A stretch of 64,000 bases of DNA from Symbiodinium natans. Its lineage: Eukaryota > Sar > Dinophyceae > Suessiales > Symbiodiniaceae. Shown piece after piece: positions 51,816 to 61,489 of the stretch (within the stretch, counting starts at the first letter, position 1; each line of letters begins with the position of its first letter). The position numbers and the translations under genes were made by a program. The DNA lies in NCBI GenBank assembly GCA_905221605.1, contig CAJNDS010000546.1, forward strand, positions 380,501 through 444,500, given 5' to 3'. The notes under the pieces were generated by a model, which did no database searches, was not told where the DNA came from, and was given only the letters and a program-made list of their open reading frames with translations.

Positions 51816-52105
51816 CCGGTTATGGTTGGCTCAAGATGGCCAGAAGTACTAAGGCCACAAGCTCAAAAAAGGTAGAGCCCGCGTGGTTGGGGTTGGGGTT
51901 GGTTCCTAGGTGCTTAGGCATAGGCCCCCTTTACTCCCTTCCCTGGTTCTCCTGGTCCGTGTTCTGTGATTGTTGTGCTGGTCGATCTGGGGAATATAAG
52001 TTCTGGGCGGTCTTTGGGGTTGATCCCTTTCCCCCTTTGGTTGCCCCCCGTACCCTAAACCCTACGGACACCCCCCCAGATGAGTCTCGCACTGAAGGAG
52101 CCTAA
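51816..52105 (+). other. Possible relict spliced leader next to an ATG frame
   Basis: TTGGCTCAAG (51826-51835) equals the last ten bases of the dinoflagellate spliced leader and is followed directly by ATG. The preceding ten bases match the leader poorly. The 89-codon frame that follows (MARSTKATSSKKVEPAWLGL) runs into CCCTAAA text and has no domain. Confidence 0.25.
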
Positions 52106-52142
52106 GGATGGTGGTCCAGCAGCGACGTGGCATGCCTTGCAG
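52080..52142 (+). CDS. Candidate exon, 63 bp
   Basis: After a C-rich tract and CCAG, 21 codons are open (MSLALKEPKDGGPAATWHAL, then Q), leading into TTGAGGG/TTTAGGG repeats. CCCTAAA lies just upstream. Confidence 0.35.
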
Positions 52143-52398
52143 TTGAGGGTTGAGGGTTGAGGGTTTAGGGTTTAGGGTTTAGGGTTGTGAGGGTGTGGGG
52201 TTCAGGGTTTTATGGTATACTCAGGGAAGCAGGTCAGAGACCCTAAAAACCCGCAAAACCCTAAAAACCCCAAAAACCCTAAAAACCCTAGAAACCCTGG
52301 AAGCCCTAAAATCCCTAAAAGCCCTAAAGCCCTAAAAGCCCTAAAAACCCTAAAAATCCTCAAAAGCCCTAAGCCCTCGTCAAAAAGGCTATGGTCAG

Positions 52399-52456
52399 GG
52401 CACCCCGCCCTCCTTCGTGGAGCCGTGCGAGGCCACAGAGGACCCGCACTTTCTGG
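52399..52456 (+). CDS. Candidate exon, ~58 bp
   Basis: After ATGGTCAG|G, the frame GTPPSFVEPCEATEDPHFLG is open, with a GTCTCG donor candidate. CCCTAAAA-type repeats lie upstream and TTTAGGG downstream. Confidence 0.4.
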
Positions 52457-52551
52457 GTCTCGGGTTTTCGTGTGCTTTAGGGTTTAGGGTTTAGGGTTTA
52501 GGGTGGGTTTAGGGTTTAGGGTTTAGGGTTCAGGCCAGGGGCTTAGGGCTT

Positions 52552-52672
52552 GAAGGATCGGGGCAGTTAGTAAGTAGGGTTATGAGGACCTGAATTGGGC
52601 TTATAAGTAATTCTAGGTATAGTTGCCCTACTTAGGTCCCCACTTGCTAAGTCCCCTGATCCCTTGGGTTTG
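52552..52672. mobile_element. MITE-C copy
   Basis: Left end GAAGGATCGGGGCAGTTAGT, right end TGCTAAGTCCCCTGATCCCT. The interior is TATAAGTAATTCTAGGTATA. Confidence 0.7.
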
Positions 52673-53069
52673 GGGTTTCGGGTTTAGGGTTTAGGGTTTA
52701 GGGTTTAGGGTTTAGGGTTTAGGGTTTGAGGTTTGAGGTTTTCGGGTGTAGGCTTATAGGGCTTCCGAACGTTTGGGTTTGCAGCTTCGGCTTGAGGATT
52801 TTTTGTTGTGGACAGGGAAGAGAGGGGGGGGGGGGGGGGTGCTTTAAGGAGTAAACCCTAAACCCTAAACCCTAAACCCTAAACCCTAAACCCTAAACCC
52901 ACAGGGGGTTGTTTAGATTTTTGGGGCAGAGAGGTTTCCGGGCAGCCCTTAAGGCCTGAAGCCCAAGTGTGTCTTTCTAAGTCCACGGCAGGCGAAGAGC
53001 ATTCCGAAACCCTGAGACCCTCAAACCCATACACCCCAAAAGCCCCAAAGCAGTGTAGGGTTCAGGGTT

Positions 53070-53200
53070 TATGGTTTAGGGTTTAGGGTTTAGGGTTTAG
53101 GGTTTAGGGTTTAGGGTTTAGGGTTAGGGTTTAGGGTTTAGGGTTTAGGGTTTAGGGTTTGGTCTAGGGTTTAGGGTTTAGGGTTTAGTGTTTAGGGTTT
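53070..53200 (+). repeat. TTTAGGG array
   Basis: About 17 units with TTAGGG and GTCTAGGG variants. Confidence 0.9.
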
Positions 53201-53331
53201 CCGAACATTTTGGGTTTGCGGCTTCGGCTTGAGGATGTTGTTCTTGTGGGCGGGGAAGATGCAAGAGGGTGCTTTAAGGAGTAAACCCTAAACCCTAAAC
53301 CCTAAACCCTACAGCCTGAAAACAACCTAAG

Positions 53332-53410
53332 CGCCCATGTACCTCATCATTACAGACTTGGGCCCCAAAGTCCCTACGAATGAGGTACTCTAAGCCTTAC
53401 GGCTAAGTAA
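53332..53410. mobile_element. MITE-B, partial copy
   Basis: Starts CCATGTACCTCATCATTAC and retains ACTTGGGCCCCAAAGTCCC. The right half is lost. Confidence 0.55.
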
Positions 53411-53732
53411 GTCCAGTCCTTACAGAAAGCTGGAATGATGCTGAACACGATTTTCCAGCACACCCCCACCCTAACTAAACCCTAAACCCTCAAAAGGTCC
53501 AGATGGTCTGATATGTTGGGCAGGGCGATGGGGGTGGGGGTGGTATAGCATCCCACAATAAATCAATCTCTAAACTCTCTAAACCCCAAACCCTCAACCC
53601 GCATAAATCCCGGACCCCCTAACCCTAAACCCTAAACGCCGAACCCTAAACCCCAAACCCTAAACCCCGAACACGGAGCCCGAAACCCTAAACCCCCACA
53701 ACCCAACCCTAAACCCTAGACAATCTTCCCAG

Positions 53733-53788
53733 ATGCCCGAGACCAGGAGACCTTGACGCTTCTCAGCGCCGTGGTAGCTCTGAAAGGG
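53733..53788 (+). CDS. Candidate exon, ~55 bp
   Basis: After AATCTTCCCAG, the frame ARDQETLTLLSAVVALKGY is open and helix-like. CCCTAAA lies upstream and TTTAGGG-type text downstream. Family unknown. Confidence 0.4.
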
Positions 53789-54085
53789 TATCTATTATAT
53801 AGGGTTTATGGTTCAGGGTTCAAGGGTTTAGGGTTCAGGGTTATTCTCACCCAAACGTACAAGTGTACTTCTAAGCTTCCTGTATATATATATATACATA
53901 CATATATGCACGTAGTTGGTGTCGTTTTGAGGATACCAGTAATGCGATTGGCCGATGAGCAGCCCTAAACCCTAAACCCCTAAACCCCTAAACCCTACTA
54001 AACCCTAAACCCTAACCCTAAACCCTAAACCCTAAACTCTAAACCCTAAACTCTAAGCCCTGGTAAAAGAAGCCTTCCAGCCCAG

Positions 54086-54140
54086 GTGCCGTGCTCTGGG
54101 CAGTGGCTGAGAAGGACGCCCGGGCGTTGCCTTGCCTGAG
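54086..54140 (+). CDS. Candidate internal exon, 55 bp
   Basis: Sits between TTCCAGCCCAG|G and GTTACAG, with the frame AVLWAVAEKDARALPCL. CCCTAAA lies upstream and TTTAGGG downstream. One of the clearer islands. Family unknown. Confidence 0.5.
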
Positions 54141-54171
54141 GTTACAGGGTTTAGGGTTTGGGGTTTAGGGT

Positions 54172-54420
54172 TTCATCAATTTGCGCATGATTTTCATTAC
54201 GGAAACACACATACATGAAATCTTCGTAAATATCATGAAATTATCATAAAATCGGCGACAAAAACTCAATTTTCATCAAAAAATCAGATTTTTTTCAGAA
54301 AATCGAAGAGAATCATAAAATATGAAATCGAAAATGTCATAAATCAAACATTCCCCCAAAAAAGCATATTTAAAACATAATTTCTCTATATAAATATTGT
54401 TCGTCCAGTGTCATAACCCT
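54172..54420. other. AT-rich anomaly (~250 bp)
   Basis: Strikingly AT-rich compared with its surroundings. ATCATAAA, ATGAAAT and GAAAATC words recur on both strands (for example ATGATTTTCATTAC and CAAAAACTCAATTTTCATCA). No open frame of note. Starts directly after a TTTAGGG unit. Confidence 0.75.
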
Positions 54421-54789
54421 ACGCATTGGGTTGCTGTATACGGGAAGGGTGCTTTGGATTAGGAAGTGGAGGCGCGATGCTGTCACCTAGTTCACCTGAA
54501 TCATCTCATCCCGTGGTGCCCCATGTATAGGGTTAGGGATTAGGGTCCCAAGCCGACGCCAATCCATTCAGGAACGCACAGCCTTCAGGCTTCAGGGGGG
54601 TCCTTGATATTGTAAGGGAATCCTACTATTTAGGGGGACGAAATTAGGGGTCACCTGGTTTTCGTAAGCTCCCCTAAAACCTCAACGTAATTCTTAGAGA
54701 AACCTACTCTCCGAATGCCCCGACTTCCCTTGAATCCCCCGAGTACCTGAAGCCTCCCCCCCCCCCCAACCCGCCCCCCAACCCGCCCA

Positions 54790-54867
54790 AACATCAGCAA
54801 CCAAGACTACGCCGCGCCGCCCGCGCGGTACCTGCTGAGTGGAGGCCGGTCACACTGCAGCCTCTGG
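54790..54867 (+). CDS. Candidate exon, 78 bp
   Basis: 26 codons are open (NISNQDYAAPPARYLLSGGR, then SHCSLW) and end at a GTAGAT donor. C-rich DNA lies upstream and the acceptor is unclear. Family unknown. Confidence 0.45.
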
Positions 54868-54869
54868 GT

Positions 54870-57800
54870 AGATCTCCCGCTTGTGGTGTACCCTAAAATA
54901 CAGGAACGCCACATCCACGTGATAATAGCAACCCCCTACAAGGTTTTTTTTGGGAATCCCCCCCCCTTTCCACCCCCACGATGGAGCCCTGGTTCTCGGG
55001 TTTTAGGGTTAGGGTTTTCGGGGTCAGGGGTGATGATTCAGGGTTCAGGCTTTAGGGCTTCGTGTTTTTTAGGCTTCTTCGACTGCAGGGCTATCATCCC
55101 CTAAATATAGGGTTCTTAACGGAGGGGGTTCAAGGGCTCCCTACTTCTCCCCACTAACCCTCGACCCTAAATCCTAAACCCTAAACCCTAAAGTTCCCTA
55201 GGTACCTACTCCCCATGACCACCCTCCCTCCCTTAAGAACCCTATAGCCGAACAAATGCATGGTTTAAAGATGACCTGGGGCTTCATTTGCCCACTATTT
55301 GGGGGGGGTAAGGTCCTATACTTAGTGGGTTATAACCTACTATTTTGTAGGGTTTGGGAGTCACAGGTAGGATTTAGGGTACAGATTTTTCGAGGCAAAT
55401 GCCACCGAACCCATATATATATATATATGGTGCACCCCACACCCCAAAAGTCCTCTGCCCCGACCCTGAGACCCCCAACTACCTTCAATCATTTCTCAAG
55501 ATCTCTCAATAAGAAGTAGGTACTAGAGGCTTGAGAGAGGCTAGCTAGGTCCGGCCCTAAACCCTAGACGCTAAGCCCTACGTTGAAACCAAGCCTGGCA
55601 GGCTGGAACGCTGGTCGTTGAAGGATACCTGTCACCGTGGCCGAACGCCGGGTTGCTGCGAGGCGGATCGCGACTGTCAAACGGAGACACCTGTATTTTC
55701 TTGCTTTGCCAACTTGAACTTTTAATGTGTTCGGTTCCTTGGTTTTTAAGAATAATACAGTTTGAGCCATTTTTTCAACGGTCGCATTTGGATTTTGAGA
55801 CTTCAGTTCAGGGCTTACAATCGATCATCTGTCACAAGCGTTCCTTTGGGGGGGGGGGTCTCCGGGCTTGAGGAGTTTAGGCCGTGTTGAAGGCTTCAAG
55901 GATTGCTGGGGTTTCAGGGCTCATAGAGCTTCCGGATGTTTTGGCAGCTGAGACGATCAGGGTTTGATTAACGGCCCCTGTACCAAAAACCCTAAACCTT
56001 AACCCAAACCCTCAACCCCTAACCCTAAACCCAAACCCTGAACCCTAAACCCTGGGCTTCTTGTGGATCTACAGTGTCACCAGGCTGGGGTTCCGGGTGC
56101 GTTTTGGAAGCAAAATGAGTCTGGGGTGGAGCGCAGGTAACCTGTTGGTGAGGGTTTAGGGTTTAGGGTTTGGGGTTTGGGGTTTGGGGCTTGGGGTTTA
56201 GGGTTTTTTCTTAGGCTCCACAGCCAAAGGTTAACCTGAGTATCCCGAAGCCCTAAACTGTACACCCTACAGGGGCCGGTCACCTCCACCAATCACCTCG
56301 CGGGGTTTTAAGGGCCCAGATTTTCGGACGGCACGAAACGCAGAAAAAGACCTACACCTAGTGAACACTGACCCCTGTAAGCCGGTCAAGGGAATTTTAG
56401 GGTTTAGGGTTTAGGGTTTAGGGTTTCGGGTTTAGGGTTTAGGGTTTAGGGTTTTAGGGTTTTTCGGGTTAAGGGGTTTTAGGGTTTAAGGGTTTAAGGG
56501 GTTTAAGCCCCAAGGCTCTTTCCCTGTCAGCCAGAAGGTCCCAGCCACACTCGCCCTGGCAGGCCATATGCTTCTCCCTCCCACCGCCCCCCCCCCCCCC
56601 CCCCTTCATCATCCCCCCCCCCCCCCCCCCCCCCCCCCTTCATTTAGGGTTTAGGGTTTAGGGTTTAGGGTTTAGGGTTTAGGGTTTAGGGTTTAGGGTT
56701 TAGGGTTTAGGGCCGTACACCCTACACCCTAAACCCTAAAACCTAACACCCTTGTGGGTTCAGGGTTTAGGGTTTAGGGTTTAGGGTTTAGGGTTTAGGG
56801 TTTAGGGTTTAGGGTTTAGGGTTTAGGGTTTAGGGCCGTACACCCTACACCCTAAACCCTAAAACCTAACACCCTTGTGGGTTCAGGGTTTAGGGTGCAG
56901 GGTTCGGGGCTTAGGGACTGCGATTATTGGGCAGTTCTTAGCAGGGTTGGAAGTAGGAGAGTTCTAGCTATAGCCTTGCTTAGGATGCTTACAACCCTAC
57001 TGATAAACTGCCCATGAACCTCCAAGCACTCGGGCTTTAGGGGCTTAAGGTCTTTTGAGATTTTAGGGATGTACTTTTTGAGATGAGGGTTTTAAGGTTT
57101 GAGACTTTGAGAGATCTGGGATTCAGAGTTTGGGGAATCTTGGCCTACAGCTTTTTTGAGTTTAGGTTTGTGCACTTAGATGTCATCCCGTTCCAGTTGA
57201 GGGTGGCTTATGACCCCAACGACACCTGGCTAGTAGATTTCATGAACCTCCAAGCACCCCTCTGGCTCGGATGCTTCATCGTATTTTTTTTCAACCTTCC
57301 TTCCCTCCTTCCTTCCTTCCTTCATAGACTCAAGGCTTAGGCCGCCCCCAGTTCCTACACGCCACTGTTCCGCGGGGGGGAGGACACCCCAAGGTCCCCG
57401 CGGATCCCCCAGTGTGGCCTTGCAGGGTGGCGTTCAGGCCTGGGGGGGGGGGGTCAAATGTGCAACCTGAAGCCTAACCAATTTCCAACCTTATCCACTT
57501 AGAAACCCTCTCGAAATTGGCTACCTCAACTATGTCCTGTAGTTCTCTGCTTCAACCCTTAACCCCCAACCAAAACCTTTATAGGGTTGAAGGTTTAGTG
57601 TTTCCGGTTTGGGGCTTGAAACGTGCATGACGGCAGGTGTCGGCAACTCGTGGAATAAGGCTGGCTCAGGGCAGGGGGGGTGGAGGGTGGAGCATTATGC
57701 ACAAGGCCCAGCATTCAGGTTCTGTAGCAAACAACGGTTTGGGGTTCAGGGTTTGGGGTCGTCAGGCTTTTCCCTAAACCTTGGTCCCGAACCCCTAGAT

Positions 57801-58620
57801 ACCGGCAACCTTTTAACCCTAAGCTCCAAACCCTAAACCCTAAACCCTAAAAACCTAAAACCCTACAACCCTAAAACCCTAAAACCCTAAACCCTAAACC
57901 CTAAACCCTACAATACCGGAAGCCCTGCTCCCCCCCTCCTACTGTAGTGACGATGGGGCATCAGTGGAGGTTGCGCACATCTGAAGTCTTCGGGTGTTCT
58001 AAAGAGGCTTAAAACTCTCAGACTGGGGATGATCAGGGTTTAGCGTTTAGGGTTTCGGGTTTGGGGTTCAGGGTTTTGGGGTCGATGCTCTACACTCACA
58101 CTCAAGTTCTGAAGAGACAGTTGCCTCCAGTCCCGCACCTGTTTTCGGTCGAGGGTTCAAGGCTCTGGGAAGCTCAGGCATGAAAAGCCATAAACCCGAC
58201 AGCAGAATCAACTGTGGTTTATACTTCCAGGGCCCAAAGAATTGAGTTGCTAGAGCCCTTAAGGACACCAGAGATAGGCCCCTGGAAGTGCAGGGTGAGA
58301 GTTTATAGGGTTTAGGGTGGTCGGGCTTCGAAAATAAGTAGTTTCCCGTTCTGAGCCGCCGAGCTGGGCCAACCATAACCCGAAACGCACAACCCCAAAC
58401 CACAAGCCTAAAACCCGCTAACCCCTGACCCCCCAGACCCTAACTAAACTTTAAGCCTTTGACTCCGTAAACACACGCGTAGTTCTCTACATTAGGGTCC
58501 CTTTTGGGGTCCCCTATATAGTACGGCGCCGTTATAACAAAGGACCCCAAGAGGACCCTTCTTTAGAGAACGACCCAATAGTTACTTCAACAGTTGAGGG
58601 TTCAGGGCTTGAACTCATAC
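54870..58620. other. Repeat-rich stretch, no secure gene
   Basis: Contains (TA) near 55414, a G run near 55848, C runs at 56588-56636, telomeric arrays at 56399-56460 and 56642-56890, a MITE-D-like segment at 56925-57032, (TTCC)n near 57295-57322 and several unique segments. A 57083-57340 frame (RVAYDPNDTWLVDFMN) reads into a MITE-D end and is only a weak exon candidate. Confidence 0.5.
56642..56890 (+). repeat. Tandem duplication of an array plus linker
   Basis: A ~120 bp block (ten TTTAGGG units, then CCGTACACCCTACACCCTAA and CACCCTTGTGGGTTCAGGG) occurs twice in a row, starting near 56642 and near 56762. The linkers look identical. Confidence 0.9.
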
Positions 58621-58622
58621 AG

Positions 58623-58768
58623 GTTGTTTTTCCCTTACGTTTTTCGGTGCAAGTGGCTAGCTAGAAAGGAGCTGGCACATAGCTACTCTAAGAAATATGG
58701 AAGTGCTTTGTCAGGATCTGCTGAGGCAGGGACTGGAGTTTGCCGCGGCTGCAGCAGCCGGGTGGCAG
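58623..58768 (+). CDS. Candidate internal exon, 146 bp
   Basis: After ACTCATACAG|G and before GTCAGTTG, 48 codons are open (LFFPYVFRCKWLARKELAHS, then YSKKYGSALSGSAEAG). Basic composition, family unknown. Confidence 0.5.
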
Positions 58769-58831
58769 GTCAGTTGTAGACTTGGTTTAGGCGGTATAGG
58801 GCTTAGGCGTTAAGGTTTCCGGTTTAGGGTC

Positions 58832-58954
58832 TAGGCCCAGTTGTACGCTGTACTCCTTGTTTCTTGTTTCAGGGTTCCCTTAGAATTAGAAGGTCATTTT
58901 TCAGTAACCAACCCCAAAAAGGGTGCCTTTATTGTAATATATTTTCCTGGGCTA
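58832..58954. mobile_element. MITE-A2 copy (~123 bp)
   Basis: The end TAGGCCCAGTTGTAC pairs with CCTGGGCTA, with TCAGGGTTCCCTTAGAA and AACCCCAAAAAGGGTGCC inside. Related to 48237-48348. Confidence 0.65.
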
Positions 58955-58975
58955 CCAGGTAGAGCCTCGCAAGCT

Positions 58976-59104
58976 CTACAGGGTGGGGCCCCCTTACTAT
59001 ACTAACTGTAGTTAAGGGACTTATAACCTAACTTAGGGTCCTTATTATAACCCCATTTAGGGCCCTTATAACTCTACTTATAACTAGGGGGCCCCACCCT
59101 GTAG
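58976..59104. mobile_element. MITE-E copy (129 bp)
   Basis: The ends CTACAGGGTGGGGCCCCCTT and AGGGGGCCCCACCCTGTAG are near-perfect inverted repeats. The interior has CTGTAGTTAAGGGACTTATA and TTATAACTCTACTTATAAC. Confidence 0.85.
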
Positions 59105-59275
59105 GTTCTTGGTTGTTATTAGACAACATACAAGGGGGAGCGCAATTAAGCAGATTATGAGTAGAATTACAACCCCGATCACATCCTCTTCTGAGGCTTG
59201 AGACAGGGTTGGAGGTTTCTTTAGGGTTGCCTGTGGTTGATGATTCCAGGAAGGTTTAAAAAGTCGAACGCCTGA
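59105..59275 (-). other. Weak minus-strand membrane-segment frame
   Basis: A minus frame contains VIGVVILLIICLIALPLVCC followed by basic residues. It is the non-repetitive end of a frame otherwise made of the adjacent TTTGGGG array (PNPKPQT repeats). A coding role is doubtful. Confidence 0.15.
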
Positions 59276-59319
59276 GTTGTTGAATCCAACACTGGGGGGG
59301 GGGGGGGGGGGGCAGGGTC

Positions 59320-59647
59320 TCGGGTTTGGGGTTTTGGGTTTTGGGGTTTGGGGTTTGGGGTTTGGGTTTTGGGTTTTGGGTTTTGGGGTTTGGGGGTTTG
59401 GGGTTTTGGGGTTTGGGTTGGGGTTTGGGGTTTGGGGTTTGGGGTTTGGGGTTTGGGGGTTTGGGGTTTGGGTTTGGGGTTTGGGGTTTGGGGTTTGGGG
59501 TTTGGGGTTTGGGGTTTGGGGTTTGGGGTTTGGGGTTGGGGTTGGGGGTTTGGGGTTTGGGGTTTGGGGTTTGGGGTTTGGGGTTTGGGGTTTGGGGTTT
59601 GGGGTTTGGGGTTTGGGGTTTGGGGTTTGGGGTTTGGGGTTTGGGGT
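59320..59647 (+). repeat. TTTGGGG variant telomeric array
   Basis: About 45 units of TTTGGGG (telomeric heptamer with A changed to G), irregular in the first 140 bp and perfectly regular from about 59550. All frames are open on both strands because the unit lacks stops. The 122-217 residue frames are artefacts. Confidence 0.95.
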
Positions 59648-59739
59648 GGTATTTGGGGACCCAGGTGGGGGAGAGGGTCCTGCATTCTTTGCGCAACTCG
59701 CCAGCACACAACATGACATTGTTATCATCACTTCCATTA

Positions 59740-59870
59740 AACATGATGATGATGATGATAATGATGAGGATATGATGAGGATGGTGATGATGATGATGAT
59801 GATGATGATGAGACCCTGAACCCTGAACCCTGAACCCTGAACCTTGAACCCTGAACCCTGAACCCTAAGC
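59740..59870. repeat. GAT microsatellite and CCCTGAA array
   Basis: (GAT/ATG)n to about 59812, then seven CCCTGAA units. Confidence 0.9.
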
Positions 59871-60110
59871 CTATCATCGTCGTCGTCACGGTATCTAGTC
59901 CGAGCTTGCCCTTAAAAGATCAAAAAACAAAAAGCGAACCCTGAACCAAAAAGTCTAAACCCCAAACCCAAACTGATACACTCCTCTTTGCCCCAAGCAA
60001 AAGAAGGAACCTTGAACCCTAACACCTAAACCCTACAGCCCAAGCTCATGCACTCAGGCAAAAGGTGATTGGCTGCAATTCTTGTCGCCCGGTGGCATCA
60101 GATGGAGTCC

Positions 60111-60215
60111 ACTTGGAGGATCGGGGCACTTCGTAAGTAGGGTTATAAGTACCTTTTGTTGGGCTTGTAAGTACTTGTAAGTATAGTTACCTTACTTAGA
60201 GTCCCACTTTCTCTA
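60111..60215. mobile_element. MITE-C copy truncated by CCCTAAA repeats
   Basis: Left end ACTTGGAGGATCGGGGCACT, interior GGGTTATAAGTACC and TATAGTTACCTTACTTAG. The right end stops at TCCCACTTTCT, where CCCTAAA repeats begin. Confidence 0.7.
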
Positions 60216-60282
60216 AACCCTAAACCCTAAACCCCCCTAAACCCCTAAACCCCTAAACCCTAAACCCTGTCCTTTGGGCCAG

Positions 60283-60339
60283 GTCGGTTTGCAACTTTGG
60301 GAGGCCCTGAATGCGCAGGGTGTTCCCTTGACCTCGGAG
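60283..60339 (+). CDS. Candidate exon, ~57 bp
   Basis: After TTTGGGCCAG|G, the frame VGLQLWEALNAQGVPLTSE is open and helix-like. CCCTAAA repeats lie directly upstream. Family unknown. Confidence 0.5.
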
Positions 60340-60655
60340 GCCCCCAAAACCCTAAACCTCAAGTGCCCCAGACCTTAAGCCCCTAAACCTCAGGTGCCCC
60401 GAACCATCAACCCCGAAACTCCGAAGTCCCAATACCATGGTTTAGGGTTTAGGGTTTAGGGTTTAGGGTTTAGGGTTTAGGGTTTAGGGTTCATGCACCA
60501 AGTCCTAGCCCCGAAACGCTAACGCCAAACCCTCAGCCTCCTTTCAATATTCCCTGGTCAAACCCTGGAACCTAAACCCTAAGCCCCAAACCCTAAACCC
60601 TAAATCCTAAACCCCAAGCCCTGAACCCTAAACCCTAAAACCTAAACCCTTCCAG

Positions 60656-60710
60656 GTGGTCGAGCTCCTGGCCTGTGCTCGAGATCCTCGAGGCCAGTCC
60701 AGAACGCTTG
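60656..60710 (+). CDS. Candidate exon, ~55 bp
   Basis: After ACCCTTCCAG|G, the frame VVELLACARDPRGQSRTL is open and leads into TTTGGGG repeats. CCCTAAA lies directly upstream. Confidence 0.45.
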
Positions 60711-61048
60711 GGGTTTGGGGGTCTGGGGTTTAGGATTTAGGGTTTAGGGTTTGGGGTTTGGGGTTTTGGGCTTTGGGGTTTGGGGTTTAGGGTTGGGGGT
60801 CTGGGGTTTAGGGTTGTAGGGCAGGGCTTAGGTTGCAGGGCTTTTGTCGGGATTAAGAGTTACGGAAGCAGGGCTTGAGTGGGTTTAAGGGTTTAGGGTG
60901 TCGAGGCAGGGTTCAGTTAGGGTTTAAGGTTTCGGGACTGAACTTGACCGCAGTCCGTGCGTCCAGCGCCTGCAAGCGTCCGCAAGCATCCGAACCCAAA
61001 TCCCTGAACCATCCTAAGCCCTTAACCCCTCAACCCTAAATTCTAAGG

Positions 61049-61200
61049 GTAGTTGCATGGTCCCTCAGTATGGCTCCGTTACCTTCTTTAAAGGGTTCTG
61101 AAGTATGGTCCCTTGGGTTTTCTACACACATGAGGGAAAAATTCGGGCTCCCTATGGGGTCCATAAGGAGGGACCCTGGAACTACCCCCTAGTCCTAAAC
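61049..61200. mobile_element. MITE-G-like copy
   Basis: The ends GTAGTTGCATGGTCCCTC and AGGGACCCTGGAACTACC are inverted. TTAAAGGGTTCTGAAGTATG is uninterrupted here, unlike at 45430-45680. Confidence 0.6.
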
Positions 61201-61329
61201 CCAAGGTTGAAACCTTTATGCGTACACAAGGGGTCCCCTTTGACGGGCCCATACTAAGGGTTAAGGTTTGGGTTTAGGTTCAGGGTTTAGGGTCCGGAAA
61301 GCTCAAAACAAAACTTCTAGACCCTAAAG

Positions 61330-61389
61330 GTCTTCACCCCCTGGCGCGACCGGGCGATAGCGCTGCAGACGGTGCAGAACGCAAGCGAG
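61330..61389 (+). CDS. Candidate internal exon, 60 bp
   Basis: Exactly 20 codons (VFTPWRDRAIALQTVQNASE) between CCCTAAAG|G and a GTGAGC donor. This is one of the best-defined islands. The acceptor AG is itself a variant telomeric unit (CCCTAAAG). Family unknown. Confidence 0.55.
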
Positions 61390-61419
61390 GTGAGCGGGTG
61401 GAGCCTGGAGGCTAGAGTA

Positions 61420-61485
61420 TACAATGAGGGGCCCCCCTAGTTGTAAGTAGAGTTATAAGAGCCCTAATTTGGGTTATAAGGAGCG
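61420..61485. mobile_element. MITE-E, half copy
   Basis: TACAATGAGGGGCCCCCCTA followed by AAGTAGAGTTATAAGAGCCC. The other end is missing. Confidence 0.65.
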
Positions 61486-61489
61486 AGGG

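Noticed and set aside
59084-59819. Long PNPKPQT and GLGFGVW repeat frames (up to 217 residues)
   Set aside because: The TTTGGGG unit has no stop in any frame on either strand, so overlapping frames of similar length appear in all of them.
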